A stretch of DNA of 64,000 nt from Rhodopseudomonas infernalis (GCF_022271405.1 NZ_JAJNAL010000014.1:52388-116387); one strand, 5' to 3'. Counted from the stretch's first letter, positions 44,992 to 54,925 are shown. Notes: generated from the sequence alone by a model not told the origin. Numbers and translations are program-made.

Positions 44992-45614
44992 CCGACGCCG
45001 CGCAAGGCCGCGACGACAACACGCGCCACGCCGAGAAAGCCAAGAAGCGCAAGGCCGCACACGACAAGAAGCTGGAGGGCATGACCGATCAGAAGGGCCT
45101 GCTGATCGTTCACACCGGCACCGGCAAGGGCAAGACCTCGGCCGCGCTCGGCATGGTATTTCGCCATATCGGCCACGACATGCCGGTCGGCGTGGTGCAT
45201 TTCACCAAATCGGAGAAGTGGAACACTGGCGAGGCCAAGCTGCTGGCGAAATTTCCCGATCTGGTAACGCTGCACATCATGGGGGAAGGCTTCACCTGGG
45301 AAACCCAGGACCGCGAACGCGATGTCGCCGCCGCCCGCGCCGGCTGGGAACGCGCCAAGGAGTTGATCCGCGACGACCGCCATCGCATGGTGCTGCTCGA
45401 CGAACTCAACATCGTGCTGCGCTACGACTACCTGCCGATCTCCGAAGTGATCGCCTTCCTGCTCGACGAGAAGCCGGCCGACAAGCACGTCGTCATCACC
45501 GGCCGCAACGCCAACCCGGCCCTGATCGACATCGCCGACCTGGTGACCGAGATGACCCTGGTGAAACACCCGTTCCGCAGCGGCGTGAAGGCGCAGAAGG
45601 GCGTGGAGTTTTGA
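44988..45614 (+). CDS. cobO: Cob(I)yrinic acid a,c-diamide adenosyltransferase CobO
   Basis: 208-residue corrinoid adenosyltransferase (CobA/CobO type) that attaches the 5'-deoxyadenosyl ligand to Co(I) corrinoids. P-loop HTGTGKGKTSAALG, WNTGEAKLL, MGEGFTW and VLLDELN are intact. It has a lysine-rich N-terminal extension. The ATG overlaps the cobN stop, and the substrate pathway follows cobalt insertion directly. Confidence 0.96.
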   Translation: MTDAAQGRDDNTRHAEKAKKRKAAHDKKLEGMTDQKGLLIVHTGTGKGKTSAALGMVFRHIGHDMPVGVVHFTKSEKWNTGEAKLLAKFPDLVTLHIMGEGFTWETQDRERDVAAARAGWERAKELIRDDRHRMVLLDELNIVLRYDYLPISEVIAFLLDEKPADKHVVITGRNANPALIDIADLVTEMTLVKHPFRSGVKAQKGVEF

Positions 45615-46005
45615 ACAACATCCTATCCTTAGTCATTCCGGGGCGCCCTCTTCACCCTCCCCTGGAGGGGGAGGGTCGGCGTGTAGCGCGCGAAGCGCGG
45701 TACGCGCTGGGGTGGGGTGAGCCCCGGGCACGGCGTGCGCAGCATCGCACGGCCTCCTCACCTCTCCCCGCTTGCGGGGAGAGGTCGGATGGCGAAGCCA
45801 TCCGGGTGAGGGGGTTGATGACTCACCACAACGTTCAACAGCAGCGGCTGACATACTTCGTCATTTCATCGCGCCGCTCGGCCGCGTGGCTGGCGCCCCC
45901 TCACCCCACCCCTCTCCCCGCTCGCGGGGAGAGGGAGCGCGCCGTGCGTGTTTCAGGCGCACTGCGCCATAGGCACCTCACGCATCCTTTTCTTGAAAGC
46001 GCGCC
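45615..46005. repeat. REP-rich intergenic region between cobO and cobQ
   Basis: Three palindromic units with core CTCTCCCCGC/GCGGGGAGAG or close variants (about 45648-45715, 45751-45815 and 45897-45942) in alternating orientation, separated by non-coding spacers. No gene seen. Such arrays can stabilise or attenuate operon transcripts; cobQ may be partly uncoupled from upstream genes. Confidence 0.8.
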
Positions 46006-47487
46006 ATGCCCACCCCCGCGCTGATGATCCAGGGCACCTGCTCCAATGCCGGCAAGTCGACGCTGGTGGCGGGGCTGTGCCGGGTGCTGGTGCGGCGGGG
46101 CATGAAGGTGGCGCCGTTCAAGCCGCAGAACATGTCGAACAACGCCGCTGTCACCGTCGATGGCGGCGAGATCGGGCGGGCGCAGGCGGTGCAGGCGCGC
46201 GCCGCGAGGCTGCCAGCGACCGTGCATATGAACCCGGTGCTGCTAAAGCCCGAGACCGACACCGGCGCGCAAGTAATCGTGCAGGGCCAACGCTTCGGCC
46301 GGCTCGGCGCGAGGAATTTCTTGGACAAGAAGGCGGCGCTGCTGCCGCATGTACTGGACAGCTTCGCGCGGCTGGCCCGTGACGCCGACATCGTGCTGAT
46401 CGAAGGCGCGGGCTCGCCGGCCGAGGTCAATCTGCGCGCCAGCGACATCGCCAATATGGGCTTTGCCCAGGCCGCAAACGTCCCGGTGGTGATCGCCGGA
46501 GACATCGAACGCGGCGGCGTGATCGCCAGCCTCGCCGGCACGCATCTGGTGCTGAACGACGATGAGCGCGCGCTGGTGCGCGGCTATCTGATCAACAAGT
46601 TTCGCGGCGACGTCAGCCTGTTCGATGCCGGCCTCGTCTCAATCACCGAGCTGACCGGCTGGCCGTCACTCGGCGTCGTGCCATGGCTGCCGAGCGCCGC
46701 ATTGCTGCCGGCCGAAGACGCCGTCGATCTCGACCGCGCCCGCGCCTCCGCGGCGACGCGGGTCATCGCCGTGCCGATGCTGGCGCGGATCGCCAATTTC
46801 GACGACCTCGATCCGCTCGGCATGGAGCCCGGCGTGAAGTTGATGTTTGTGCCGCCCGGTCATCCGATCCCGGCCGAGGCCGACGTGGTGATCATTCCGG
46901 GCAGCAAATCGACGCTGGGCGATCTCGCTTTTCTGCGCGCGCAGGGCTGGGACATCGACATCGCCGCCCATGTCCGCCGCGGCGGCCATCTGCTCGGCCT
47001 GTGCGGCGGCTATCAGATGCTCGGCCGCACCATCGCCGACCCGGACGGCATCGACGGCGCGCCCGGCACGGTCGATGGACTCGGACTGCTTGATATCACC
47101 ACGATCATGCAGGGCGACAAATCGACCACGCTGGTGAGCGGCACCCACAGCGCCACCGGTGCGCCGGTCGAAGGCTACGAGATTCACCTCGGCCGCACCT
47201 CGGGGCCCGACTGCGCCCGTCCCGTCGTCACTATCGCGGGCCGGCCCGATGGCGCGATCTCGCGCGACCGCCGCGTGCAGGGCACCTATCTGCATGGGCT
47301 GTTCACCAACGACAATTTCCGCAAGGCCTGGCTCGCCGGCCTCGGCATCGCCTCGCAGCTCGCTTACGACTCACAAATCGAAACCGCGCTCGACGCGCTG
47401 GCCGATCATCTCGAAGCGCATCTCGACATCGACGCGATGCTGGCGATCGCCCGCAGCCGTCAAAGCACCAACGCCAGCGCCGCATAG
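46006..47487 (+). CDS. cobQ: Cobyric acid synthase CobQ
   Basis: 493-residue glutamine-dependent amidotransferase that amidates four carboxyls of adenosylcobyrinate a,c-diamide. The N-terminal dethiobiotin-synthetase-like ATPase part starts [22 protein letters not shown] with [10 protein letters not shown]. The C-terminal GATase part has the nucleophile-cysteine motif [11 protein letters not shown] and the late histidine in GTYLHGLF. Length is standard. Its last 28 bases overlap the end of opposite-strand cobD. Confidence 0.97.
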   Translation: MPTPALMIQGTCSNAGKSTLVAGLCRVLVRRGMKVAPFKPQNMSNNAAVTVDGGEIGRAQAVQARAARLPATVHMNPVLLKPETDTGAQVIVQGQRFGRLGARNFLDKKAALLPHVLDSFARLARDADIVLIEGAGSPAEVNLRASDIANMGFAQAANVPVVIAGDIERGGVIASLAGTHLVLNDDERALVRGYLINKFRGDVSLFDAGLVSITELTGWPSLGVVPWLPSAALLPAEDAVDLDRARASAATRVIAVPMLARIANFDDLDPLGMEPGVKLMFVPPGHPIPAEADVVIIPGSKSTLGDLAFLRAQGWDIDIAAHVRRGGHLLGLCGGYQMLGRTIADPDGIDGAPGTVDGLGLLDITTIMQGDKSTTLVSGTHSATGAPVEGYEIHLGRTSGPDCARPVVTIAGRPDGAISRDRRVQGTYLHGLFTNDNFRKAWLAGLGIASQLAYDSQIETALDALADHLEAHLDIDAMLAIARSRQSTNASAA

Positions 47488-48431
47488 ATCACCGCCTGCA
47501 GCGCGCAGGCAGCGAACAGCAGGCGCAGCGCACGGCCGATATCGGCCGGCGTCGCCGAACTACGTCCCTCGGCATTGAGCGGCAGATCATCCACCACTTG
47601 CCCGCCATAGACCCGCGGCCCCGCCAGCGCCACACCGAGCGCGCCCGCCATCGCCGATTCCGGCCAGCCGGCATTGGGCGAGCGATGCTTAGTTGCGTCG
47701 CGGCGCATCACCGCGAAGGCCTGCTTGATCGATCCGCCCACCACCGGCGCCACCGCGGCGATCAGCAGCCCCGATAACCGCGCCGGAATGAGATTCAGCA
47801 CGTCGTCGAGCCGCGCCGCCGCCCAGCCGAACGAGCGATGCGTCGGCGTCAGATGCCCGATCATCGAATCCGCGGTGTTGACCATCTTGTAGATCAGCAA
47901 CCCTGGCAGCCCAAACAGCGCCAGCCAGAACACCGGCGCCACCACGCCGTCGGAAAAATTCTCCGCGCAGGATTCGATCGCCGCACGGCACACCCCGACC
48001 TCGTCCAGCACCTCCGGATCGCGCCCGACGATCAGCGACACCTTTTCGCGCGCTGCGGTGAGCCCGCCTTCGGCGAACGCATCACGGACCCGGGCGACGT
48101 GATCGTACAAACTCCGCTGCGCGATCAGCGCCGAGGCCAGCACGCCGAGCGCAATCCAGCCGCCCCAAGTTTGCCGCAAGGGTGTCTGCAGCAAAAAGCC
48201 GATCGCGCCCGACAGCACGACGAGCAAAATCACCACCAGAATACCGGCCAACTTCCGCCGCCCTTCCGACCAGGCATCGCGATTGAGCGCCCGATCGAGC
48301 CGCCCGATCAGCGCGCCCATCAGCACGACGGGATGCGCCATCCGTTTCCACAGCCAGTCGGGATCGCCGATCAGCGCGTCGATCAACAGCGCAACGAGCA
48401 CGATCAGCAAGGCATGAGAATCGATCAGCAT
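47460..48431 (-). CDS. cobD: Adenosylcobinamide-phosphate synthase CobD (CbiB)
   Basis: 323-residue inner-membrane enzyme joining aminopropanol (phosphate) to cobyric acid. About five to six hydrophobic helices are visible, and family motifs include [22 protein letters not shown] near the start, [17 protein letters not shown] and [13 protein letters not shown]. The ATG at 48431 is one base after the btuF stop. Last gene of the NiCoT-btuCDF-cobD operon. Confidence 0.96.
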   Translation of the reverse strand: MLIDSHALLIVLVALLIDALIGDPDWLWKRMAHPVVLMGALIGRLDRALNRDAWSEGRRKLAGILVVILLVVLSGAIGFLLQTPLRQTWGGWIALGVLASALIAQRSLYDHVARVRDAFAEGGLTAAREKVSLIVGRDPEVLDEVGVCRAAIESCAENFSDGVVAPVFWLALFGLPGLLIYKMVNTADSMIGHLTPTHRSFGWAAARLDDVLNLIPARLSGLLIAAVAPVVGGSIKQAFAVMRRDATKHRSPNAGWPESAMAGALGVALAGPRVYGGQVVDDLPLNAEGRSSATPADIGRALRLLFAACALQAVIYAALALVL

Positions 48432-48432
48432 G

Positions 48433-49272
48433 TCAGCGCTCCACGCGCGAGAGTTCGTCGGTGAGCCGATCGAGCGCATCGGCCAGCATCGGGCCGCCGC
48501 ACACCGTCAGCTTCTCGGGAATCGCGATCCGCTTCGATGCAGGATAGAATTTTTCTAGCGCGGGATGCAGCACGAAGGCGCGGCCTTCGTCCTCGGCGAA
48601 ATCGCCGTCTTCGGAAATCAGCAGATAGTCCGGCCGCAGCGCCACCACGACTTCGAGCGTGGCGAAGCCGCCGTGCTTGATGCCGAGCGCGCCGGCGGCG
48701 TTGACGAGGCCGACCGTGTTGAGCAGCGAGTTGATCAAGCTATCGCTGCCCGACACCCAGCCGCGCCGCTCCAGCGGCAGCACGCGAAAGGGCTTGTCGG
48801 ACGCGGCTTTCCGTGCGCGCGCCACCGCCGCATCGATGCGAGCATTGGCGGCGTCAGCGCGATCGGGATGGCCGACGAGTTCGCCCATCTTGACGATCTG
48901 CGCCTTGACTTCGTCGAGCGTGCGGGCTGCGTCGAACGCAACGACACGCTGGCCCTGTTGCTGGAGCATCTCGCGGGTCGCCCGCTTGGTGAAGCGGCCC
49001 ATGACGATGATGTCCGGCTTCAGCGTCAGCACGTCCTCGGCCTCGCCCGACAGCTTCGGGAAGCGGGCCGCCTTGCTGGCGAGAAACGATCGCGCCTCGT
49101 CACGCGCATAGGGGCTGAGGCCGAGGATCTGCTCCGGATCGGCGAGCGTCATGAGCAACTGATCGGTGCAGACATTGATCGAGGCGATGCGCGGCAACGG
49201 CGCCGCCTGCGTGGCCGATGGCAGACAGGCGGCCAGCGCCGTGATGAGCATCAGGCGCCACAGCGCGCGCAT
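48433..49272 (-). CDS. btuF: Cobalamin/corrinoid ABC transporter binding protein (BtuF-like)
   Basis: 279-residue class-III (helical backbone) binding protein with signal peptide (about 1-23, ending TQAAP) and motif ASINVCTDQLLMTLA...LGLSPYARDE. It is followed by cobD and preceded by FecCD-type permease and ATPase genes under a B12 riboswitch, so corrinoid is the likely ligand; a siderophore receptor of the same fold is less likely here. The ATG at 49272 is favoured over 49290 because it avoids overlap with the ATPase gene. Confidence 0.87.
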   Translation of the reverse strand: MRALWRLMLITALAACLPSATQAAPLPRIASINVCTDQLLMTLADPEQILGLSPYARDEARSFLASKAARFPKLSGEAEDVLTLKPDIIVMGRFTKRATREMLQQQGQRVVAFDAARTLDEVKAQIVKMGELVGHPDRADAANARIDAAVARARKAASDKPFRVLPLERRGWVSGSDSLINSLLNTVGLVNAAGALGIKHGGFATLEVVVALRPDYLLISEDGDFAEDEGRAFVLHPALEKFYPASKRIAIPEKLTVCGGPMLADALDRLTDELSRVER

Positions 49273-49274
49273 CG

Positions 49275-50051
49275 TCAGATCCCGGACCACGGCAGGATCA
49301 CGCCGCTGTCCTGATAGTCCGCCCGATAGGCGCTGACGCGAAAAACCTGTTGCAGCACCTCGTCCGACAGCGCGTCATGCGGCGTGCCCTGCGCCGCGAG
49401 CCGCCCCGCCGCCATCACCAGCACCGTATCGGCGAAGCGTGCGGCAAGGCCGAGATCGTGCGTCACCACGATCACCAGCGTGCCGGCATCGGCGGCCTTG
49501 CGCAGCGTCTGCATCACGTCGAGCTGATAGCGCGGATCGAGCGACGCGGTCGGCTCGTCCGCCAGCACCACCGGCGCCTCGACCGCCAGCACGCGCGCCA
49601 GCGCGACGCGACTGCGCTCGCCTCCGGAGAGTTCGGTGACGCTGCGATCCGCGAACGGCTCGAGATCGGTCGCTGCCATCGCGCGGGCCACAGCCTCGGC
49701 GTCGTGTGGCGACAGCCGTGCCGGATCGGTGGCGCCGTGCGGGAAGCGGCCGAGCGCGACGACATCGCGCACCGGCAGCGGCCAGTGCACCAGATGGCCC
49801 TGCGGAAGATAGCCGAACCGCCGCGCGCGTTCGCGCAGCGGCAGCGCCGACAGCAGATCGCCGCCGATGCTGATCTCGCCGTTCGCCTCGATCAGCCCGG
49901 CCAGCGCGCGCAACAACGTGGTCTTGCCGGCGCCGTTCGGGCCGACCAAGGCGACCAGATGACCTTTCATCAGCTCCAGCGAAACGCCGTGCAGCACGGC
50001 GCGGCCGGAGAGCGCCACCCGAAGATCGCGCGCAATCAGCAAGGCGGTCAT
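49275..50051 (-). CDS. btuD: Cobalamin ABC transporter ATP-binding protein (BtuD-like)
   Basis: 258-residue FecE/BtuD-type ATPase. Walker A GPNGAGKTT at about 37-45, signature LSGGERSR, Walker B VVLADEPTASLD and switch histidine in VVTHDLGLA are intact. ATGA overlap with the permease and a two-base gap to btuF show a single transcript. Role assigned from riboswitch context. Confidence 0.92.
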   Translation of the reverse strand: MTALLIARDLRVALSGRAVLHGVSLELMKGHLVALVGPNGAGKTTLLRALAGLIEANGEISIGGDLLSALPLRERARRFGYLPQGHLVHWPLPVRDVVALGRFPHGATDPARLSPHDAEAVARAMAATDLEPFADRSVTELSGGERSRVALARVLAVEAPVVLADEPTASLDPRYQLDVMQTLRKAADAGTLVIVVTHDLGLAARFADTVLVMAAGRLAAQGTPHDALSDEVLQQVFRVSAYRADYQDSGVILPWSGI

Positions 50052-51076
50052 CCGACCCCTCCGCCCAGCGAACGGCGTTCGCGCACGATCAGATACAGGA
50101 AGAACGGCACCCCGATGATCGAAGTCAGCACGCCGACCTTGATGTCGGTCGTCGCCGGAATGATCCGCACCGCGATATCGGCGGCGAGTAACAGCGCCGC
50201 GCCGGCGAGCGCGCTCGGCACCAGCAGCCGCGCCGGATCGTGCCCGATCAGCGGCCGCATCAGATGCGGCGCCACCAGGCCGATGAACCCGATCGTGCCC
50301 GACACCGACACGGCGCCGCCGACGCCGAGCGCGACGCCGATGATCACGATCAGCCGCAGCCGCCCGACGTCGACGCCGAGGCTCTGCGCCGTTTCCTCGC
50401 CGAGACTAAGCGCGCGGAACGCCGCGCGCTGGGTCAAGAGCAGCGCTCCGCCGACCACGATGAACGGCAGCGCCAGCATCACATGGCGGAAGCTGCGGTC
50501 TTCGAGCGAGCCGAGCAGCCAGAACGCGATCTCCAGGCTGGCGAACGGATTGCGCGACAGGTTCATCACCAGCGCGGTCGCGGCGCCGGCGAGGCTGGAA
50601 ATCGCCAGGCCCGCCAGGATCAGCAGCAACAGGCTCGCGCCCCGCCCGGCCACCGCGAGCAGCGCGAACACCGAGACGAACGCCATGCTGATCGCCGCAA
50701 CCGGCAGCGCGTAGGAGCGTACATCGGCCCAGCCCAGCGCGATGATCAGCACCGCGCCGAACGCCGCCGATTGCGGCGCGCCGAACAACGACGGCGAGGC
50801 CAGCGGGTTGCGCAGCAACCCTTGGAGCGCCGCGCCCGACAGGCCGAGGATCGCACCGATCGCCAGCGCCAGGATGGCGCGCGGCAAACGGATCTGCTGC
50901 ACGATGATCTGCTGCACGTCGCCGCCGCGGCCGATCAGGCCGTCGATCACCGCAAGCGGCGACAGCTTCACCGGACCGACGCCGAGCGAGCCGATCGCCA
51001 GCAGCGCGACGGCCAGCAGCAACGCGCCCGTGACGACCGCCGGGCGCGACGCCGGATAGGGACGTGCGTCGATCAA
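50048..51076 (-). CDS. btuC: Cobalamin ABC transporter permease (BtuC/FecCD family)
   Basis: 342-residue FecCD-type permease with eight to ten helices. Conserved stretches include LPRAILALAIGAILGLSGAALQGLLRNPLASPSLFGA and the GFIGLVAPHLMRPLIG ATPase-contact region. The frame extends upstream into the NiCoT gene. A TTG at 51076 four bases after that gene's stop, with AGGA upstream, is the probable start; no ATG lies nearby in frame. Forms an importer with BtuD and BtuF. Confidence 0.88.
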   Translation of the reverse strand: MIDARPYPASRPAVVTGALLLAVALLAIGSLGVGPVKLSPLAVIDGLIGRGGDVQQIIVQQIRLPRAILALAIGAILGLSGAALQGLLRNPLASPSLFGAPQSAAFGAVLIIALGWADVRSYALPVAAISMAFVSVFALLAVAGRGASLLLLILAGLAISSLAGAATALVMNLSRNPFASLEIAFWLLGSLEDRSFRHVMLALPFIVVGGALLLTQRAAFRALSLGEETAQSLGVDVGRLRLIVIIGVALGVGGAVSVSGTIGFIGLVAPHLMRPLIGHDPARLLVPSALAGAALLLAADIAVRIIPATTDIKVGVLTSIIGVPFFLYLIVRERRSLGGGVG

Positions 51077-51080
51077 GTCC

Positions 51081-52154
51081 TCATTCCTGTGCGACCGAGG
51101 CGCGGGCGTCGAGCCGGTGATAGCCGTTGAGCCGATAGATGATGGTCGACACGATCCAGCTGGCGACGAACAGTGCGACGATGCCGTAGCCCAGCGCGCC
51201 GAAATTGGCGTTGAGGTCGGTGATCCATTCCCAGAACGCACCTTCGAGATGCAACCGGCCGGCCAGCAGGCCGAGCGTTTCGATGCCGCCGATGACGATC
51301 GCGACCAGCACCGACACCGACGTAATGGTCATGTTGTAGTACAGCTTGCGCACCGGATTGCGATAGGCCCAGCCATAGGCCCCGAGCATCAGCACGCCGT
51401 CGAGCGTATCGACCAGCGTCATGCCGGCCGCGAACAGCGCCGGGAAGATCAGGATCGACCAGTGCGAGATCGTGCCCGCATTGTTGGCGGCGAGGCCGAA
51501 CAGGCTGATCTCGCTGGCGGTCTCGAAGCCGAGCGCGAACAACAGGCCGATCGGATAGAGCTGCCAGCTCTTGGAGACGAACCGGAACAGCGGCCGGAAC
51601 AGCCGCGTCAGCCAGCCGCGCTGCTGCAGCAGATGATCGATGTCGTCGTCGTGCACCACCTCGCCGGCCCGCACCTTCTTGAACGCGCGATACACGCCGC
51701 TGAGCACCGACAGGTTGGCCAACGCAATCGCGAACAGGAACAGCGCCGACGCCGAGGTGCCGATGATGCCGCCGATCTCGCGATAGCCGGAGAACCGCTC
51801 GGTGAGGGAATTGGCGGCGAGCGCGATCGCCAGCGACGCCACCAGCACCACCGTGGAATGGCCGAGCGCGAAGAAGAACCCGACCGCGACCGGACGCTTG
51901 CCTTCCTGCATCAGCTTGCGGGTGACGTTGTCGATCGCCGCGATGTGATCGGCATCGAGCGCGTGGCGCAGGCCGAGGCTGTAGGCCAAAACGGCGGTGC
52001 CGATCAGCACCGGCTGGCCCGCGAAGGCGGTGAGCGCCCAGGCCCAGGCGGCGATATTGGCGAGCACCAGGCCACCCAATACGGCAAACAGCCGGATGCG
52101 GAATCCATCCGGACGAGCGACGGCGGCGGGCGGGCGTGAGAGTGAGTCTGACAT
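51081..52154 (-). CDS. NiCoT-family cobalt/nickel permease
   Basis: 357-residue membrane transporter of the HoxN/NixA/NhlF type with about eight helices. The signature RHALDADHIAAIDN (HX4DH) binds the metal, and the companion GFFFALGHSTVV and LGFETASEI motifs are intact. First gene after a B12 riboswitch and before btuCDF-cobD, so cobalt supply for cobalamin is the likely role. Nickel transport cannot be excluded. Confidence 0.94.
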   Translation of the reverse strand: MSDSLSRPPAAVARPDGFRIRLFAVLGGLVLANIAAWAWALTAFAGQPVLIGTAVLAYSLGLRHALDADHIAAIDNVTRKLMQEGKRPVAVGFFFALGHSTVVLVASLAIALAANSLTERFSGYREIGGIIGTSASALFLFAIALANLSVLSGVYRAFKKVRAGEVVHDDDIDHLLQQRGWLTRLFRPLFRFVSKSWQLYPIGLLFALGFETASEISLFGLAANNAGTISHWSILIFPALFAAGMTLVDTLDGVLMLGAYGWAYRNPVRKLYYNMTITSVSVLVAIVIGGIETLGLLAGRLHLEGAFWEWITDLNANFGALGYGIVALFVASWIVSTIIYRLNGYHRLDARASVAQE

Positions 52155-52232
52155 GAGAGTCCCCGAACGGTGAGCAGCTTCCTGTCACCCATGCGGCGGA
52201 CCGCCCCAGCCGCGCGCACCGCACGCTGGAAG

Positions 52233-52425
52233 ATGACGTGGCTCAGGCCGGTCTCCTGGCTTGCGGGTCGTCGCGCTCCCTCGCCTTCCCGGTCCCCATA
52301 GGGCCAGTGGCATGATGAAGGATCGCTCGCCGCCTACAGTTGCGGGCGCAGCGCCGGCTTGGGGCGCCACGAAAGGCGCCTGCACCGGCTTCCCTGTGCC
52401 GGATCACTCCGACACACCTGAACGG
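52233..52425 (-). ncRNA. Cobalamin (B12) riboswitch, leader of the NiCoT-btuCDF-cobD operon
   Basis: On the minus strand the conserved elements appear in order: CACAGGGAAGCCGGTGCAGG, GCGCCCGCAACTGTAGGCGG, CCACTGG, GGGAAGGC and CGCAAGCCAGGAGACCGGCC. It ends about 80 bases before the NiCoT start. Repression by adenosylcobalamin of cobalt and corrinoid uptake is expected. Confidence 0.95.
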
Positions 52426-52489
52426 CGCGATCAAAGGCGGCGGGGCCTGCTTTGTCAATCGCCGCCTTGGTCGGGGCGCGCGGCGTGGG

Positions 52490-52813
52490 TCAGGTCGGCG
52501 TGCTGAGCTTGAGGCCGACCATGCCGGCGACGATCATCGACAGGCACAGCACGCGCACCGCGTTGGCGGACTCGCCGTACAGCACCATACCGATCACGAT
52601 GCTGCCGGCGGCGCCGATGCCGGTCCACACCGCATAGGCGGTGCCGAACGGCAGTGACTTCAGCGCGATGCTCATCAGGCCGAAGCTGGTGGCGATCGCC
52701 GCCAGCGTCCCGAGTGCGGGCCAGAACTTCGTGAAGCCGTCCGAGTGCTTCAGTCCCAGCGCCCAGACGATCTCCATCAGGCCCGCGGCAAACAGCGCGA
52801 GCCAGCCGGTCAT
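52490..52813 (-). CDS. sugE: SMR-family guanidinium/quaternary-ammonium exporter (Gdx/SugE)
   Basis: 107-residue small multidrug resistance protein with four helices. The GLMEIVWALGLKHSDGFTK motif marks the SugE/Gdx branch, whose members export guanidinium; the catalytic glutamate is E14. Its start overlaps the btaB stop by four bases, so it may share the btaB transcript. No guanidine riboswitch is seen upstream. Confidence 0.92.
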   Translation of the reverse strand: MTGWLALFAAGLMEIVWALGLKHSDGFTKFWPALGTLAAIATSFGLMSIALKSLPFGTAYAVWTGIGAAGSIVIGMVLYGESANAVRVLCLSMIVAGMVGLKLSTPT

Positions 52814-53523
52814 GCCGGTCGGCGGAGCGGCAGCGTCAGCACCGCGGCCTGTGCGTAGCCCCGATACGGCCGATCGAATGTGAGGCCGGCACCGGTGCGC
52901 ACCGCGATCTGGCTCAGCGTCGCTTCGAGCTGATCGCGCGGCTCGACGCCGAACAGTCCGAGCCAGCGGCGCAGCGCCCGGCGGGCGAAGCCGGGCAGCC
53001 CGGACTGGTCGCCGAAATCGACGATGTGCAGCTGCCCGCCCGGCTTCAGGCTCGCGACCGCGTGCTCGATCACCGCGGTCCAGTCCGGAATCATCGACAG
53101 GCTGTAGGAGATCATCACGCGATCGAACCAGACTGGCTGGCCGAACACGCCCTGGGCGGTGAAGTTCGTCGCATCGCCATGCGCCACTTTGGCCCGGCTG
53201 CCGAGGCCGGCGCGGGCGATCGCGCCGATTGCCGAGGTCAGCATCTCGGTCGAGACGTCGAAGCCGTAGAACCGCGCCTGCGGATAGCGCAGCGCCGCGG
53301 TCACCAGATTGCGACCGGTACCGCAGCCGATTTCGAGCACGTTCCCACCGGCCGGCGGCATCAGCCCGACGATCAGTTCGTTGCGGCCAAGAAGATAGTA
53401 CCGACGGCTAATATCATAGATATGTCGCTGATAGCGATACATCCGGTTCATGCGGGTCGTCGCATCGACCGGCCAGGACGGATCAACGGTTAGTTCCGAG
53501 CGGATCATCGTCATCGAATGCAC
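52810..53523 (-). CDS. btaB: Diacylglyceryl-homoserine N-methyltransferase BtaB
   Basis: SAM-dependent methyltransferase of about 237 residues (possible starts GTG 53523, ATG 53514 or ATG 53508). The class I motif is VLEIGCGTGRNL, preceded by MYRYQRHIYDISRRYYLLGRN, which is characteristic of BtaB. It methylates diacylglyceryl-homoserine three times to give the betaine lipid DGTS. Assigned jointly with divergent btaA. A very good Pho-box-like site lies about 43 bp upstream, consistent with induction during phosphate starvation, when DGTS replaces phospholipids. Confidence 0.9.
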   Translation of the reverse strand: MHSMTMIRSELTVDPSWPVDATTRMNRMYRYQRHIYDISRRYYLLGRNELIVGLMPPAGGNVLEIGCGTGRNLVTAALRYPQARFYGFDVSTEMLTSAIGAIARAGLGSRAKVAHGDATNFTAQGVFGQPVWFDRVMISYSLSMIPDWTAVIEHAVASLKPGGQLHIVDFGDQSGLPGFARRALRRWLGLFGVEPRDQLEATLSQIAVRTGAGLTFDRPYRGYAQAAVLTLPLRRPA

Positions 53524-53565
53524 CCTCGCGCACGGGGAATCGTCCGCTTTCCATCCGATTTTGCC

Positions 53566-53583
53566 ACGACAGAGTGATGACAG
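53566..53583 (-). promoter_or_regulatory. Pho-box-like site facing btaB
   Basis: On the minus strand reads CTGTCAT, four bases, CTGTCGT: 13 of 14 repeat positions match the PhoB consensus (CTGTCAT-N4-CTGTCAT/C) with correct 11-bp periodicity. It lies 43 bp or more before the btaB start. Confidence 0.65.
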
Positions 53584-53606
53584 CAGCCGGCTCGAACGCC
53601 CGCAGA

Positions 53607-53624
53607 CTGTCGCAAAACTGCAGT
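53607..53624 (+). promoter_or_regulatory. Weaker Pho-box-like site facing btaA
   Basis: CTGTCGC, AAAA, CTGCAGT: the first half-site and A-rich spacer match the PhoB consensus, the second half only partly. A TATTCT -10-like hexamer (53635-53640) follows after 10 bp, the spacing seen in PhoB-activated promoters. Confidence 0.45.
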
Positions 53625-53666
53625 GCTGCGCGGCTATTCTCGACCGATGAGCGAGTCGAGGACGGT

Positions 53667-54890
53667 ATGAATACGCAGCAACTCATTGCGGACGCGGTCC
53701 GCAACAGCAAGGATCGCAGCGAGTCCACGATCTGGGACCGGCTGTTTTCGATCTGGTTCCGCCGGCTGGTGTACACCCAGATCTGGGAAGATCCCGAGGC
53801 GGATCTTGCTGCACTGCAGCTCCCGATCGGCTCGACCATCGTCACCATCTCGTCCGGCGGCTGCAACGCACTGTCCTATCTGACCGCCAAGCCGGCGCAG
53901 GTGTTCGCGGTCGATCTCAATGAGGCGCATCTGGCGCTGCTGAAGCTGAAGCTCGCGGGGCTGCGCGCGCTGCCGGACTATGAGCAGTTCTGGCGCTTCT
54001 TCGGCGAGGGCGAGGCGGACGACAACGCCGATCTGTATCGCCAGCGGCTGCGGCCGCAGCTCGACCGCGACGCCCGCAGCTACTGGGACGAACGCGACTT
54101 CCGCGGCCGGGCGCGCTACCGTTACTTCACCAACGGTTTCTATCGCCATGGCGCGCTGGGCAGCTTTATCGGCTTCGCGCATCTGCTGGCGAAATTCGCC
54201 AAGATCGATCTGTCGGCGCTGCTCGAAGCCGCGCCGGACTCGGCGGAGCGACAGGATGCGCTGCGCCGCATCGATCATCTGTTCCATTCAGGCTTCGCGC
54301 GGCTGCTGACGCGCACGCCGGCACTGCTGTTCAGCCTCGGCATCCCGCCGCAGCAGCGCGATCTGCTCGGCGGTGACCAGCCGCTCAACGAGGTGCTGCA
54401 TCAGCGCCTGCTGCGATTGATCAACGTCTATCCGAACGAGACCAATTACTTCGCCTGGCAGGCGCTGAGCCGGCGCTATCGTGGCCCCGGCGACGACTGC
54501 CTGCCGCTGTATCTGCAGCGCAGCCGCTATGCGCAGATGCGCTCGGGCGCCGGACTGATCATTCCGGTCCACGAAAACCTGCGCGTTTTCCTCGAGAACC
54601 TGCCCGCCCGGCAGATCGACGCTGTGGTACTGCTCGACTCGCAGGACTGGATGGCGCCGGACGAAATCCGCGCGCTGTGGGACGCGATCGACCGCTCCGG
54701 CAAGGAGTCAGTGCGGGTGATCTTCCGCACCGCGGGAGCCGAGTCGCCGCTCGAAACCGAAGCGCTGGCGCCGCTGCAGCAGGTCTGGCAGCGCGACGCC
54801 GAACGCAGCGCCATCGGCTTCGACCGCGACCGCTCCGGCATCTATGGCGGCTTCCACTGCTACGCACGGCGGTCGGCCGGCGACGCATGA
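53667..54890 (+). CDS. btaA: S-adenosylmethionine:diacylglycerol 3-amino-3-carboxypropyltransferase BtaA
   Basis: 407-residue enzyme (DUF3419) that moves the aminocarboxypropyl group of SAM to diacylglycerol, the first step of DGTS betaine-lipid synthesis. The typical N-terminus LVYTQIWEDPEADLAAL is followed by the SAM-binding region TISSGGCNALSYL...VFAVDLNEAHLALLKLK; RYRYFTNGFYRHG is also typical. ATG 53667 is chosen; the frame is open to 53574 but would cross the Pho-box-like site. Divergent from btaB. Membrane-associated reaction; no transmembrane helix. Confidence 0.92.
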   Translation: MNTQQLIADAVRNSKDRSESTIWDRLFSIWFRRLVYTQIWEDPEADLAALQLPIGSTIVTISSGGCNALSYLTAKPAQVFAVDLNEAHLALLKLKLAGLRALPDYEQFWRFFGEGEADDNADLYRQRLRPQLDRDARSYWDERDFRGRARYRYFTNGFYRHGALGSFIGFAHLLAKFAKIDLSALLEAAPDSAERQDALRRIDHLFHSGFARLLTRTPALLFSLGIPPQQRDLLGGDQPLNEVLHQRLLRLINVYPNETNYFAWQALSRRYRGPGDDCLPLYLQRSRYAQMRSGAGLIIPVHENLRVFLENLPARQIDAVVLLDSQDWMAPDEIRALWDAIDRSGKESVRVIFRTAGAESPLETEALAPLQQVWQRDAERSAIGFDRDRSGIYGGFHCYARRSAGDA

Positions 54891-54925
54891 GGGCAGGCCG
54901 AAATGATCTGAACGGCGCCTGCTGT

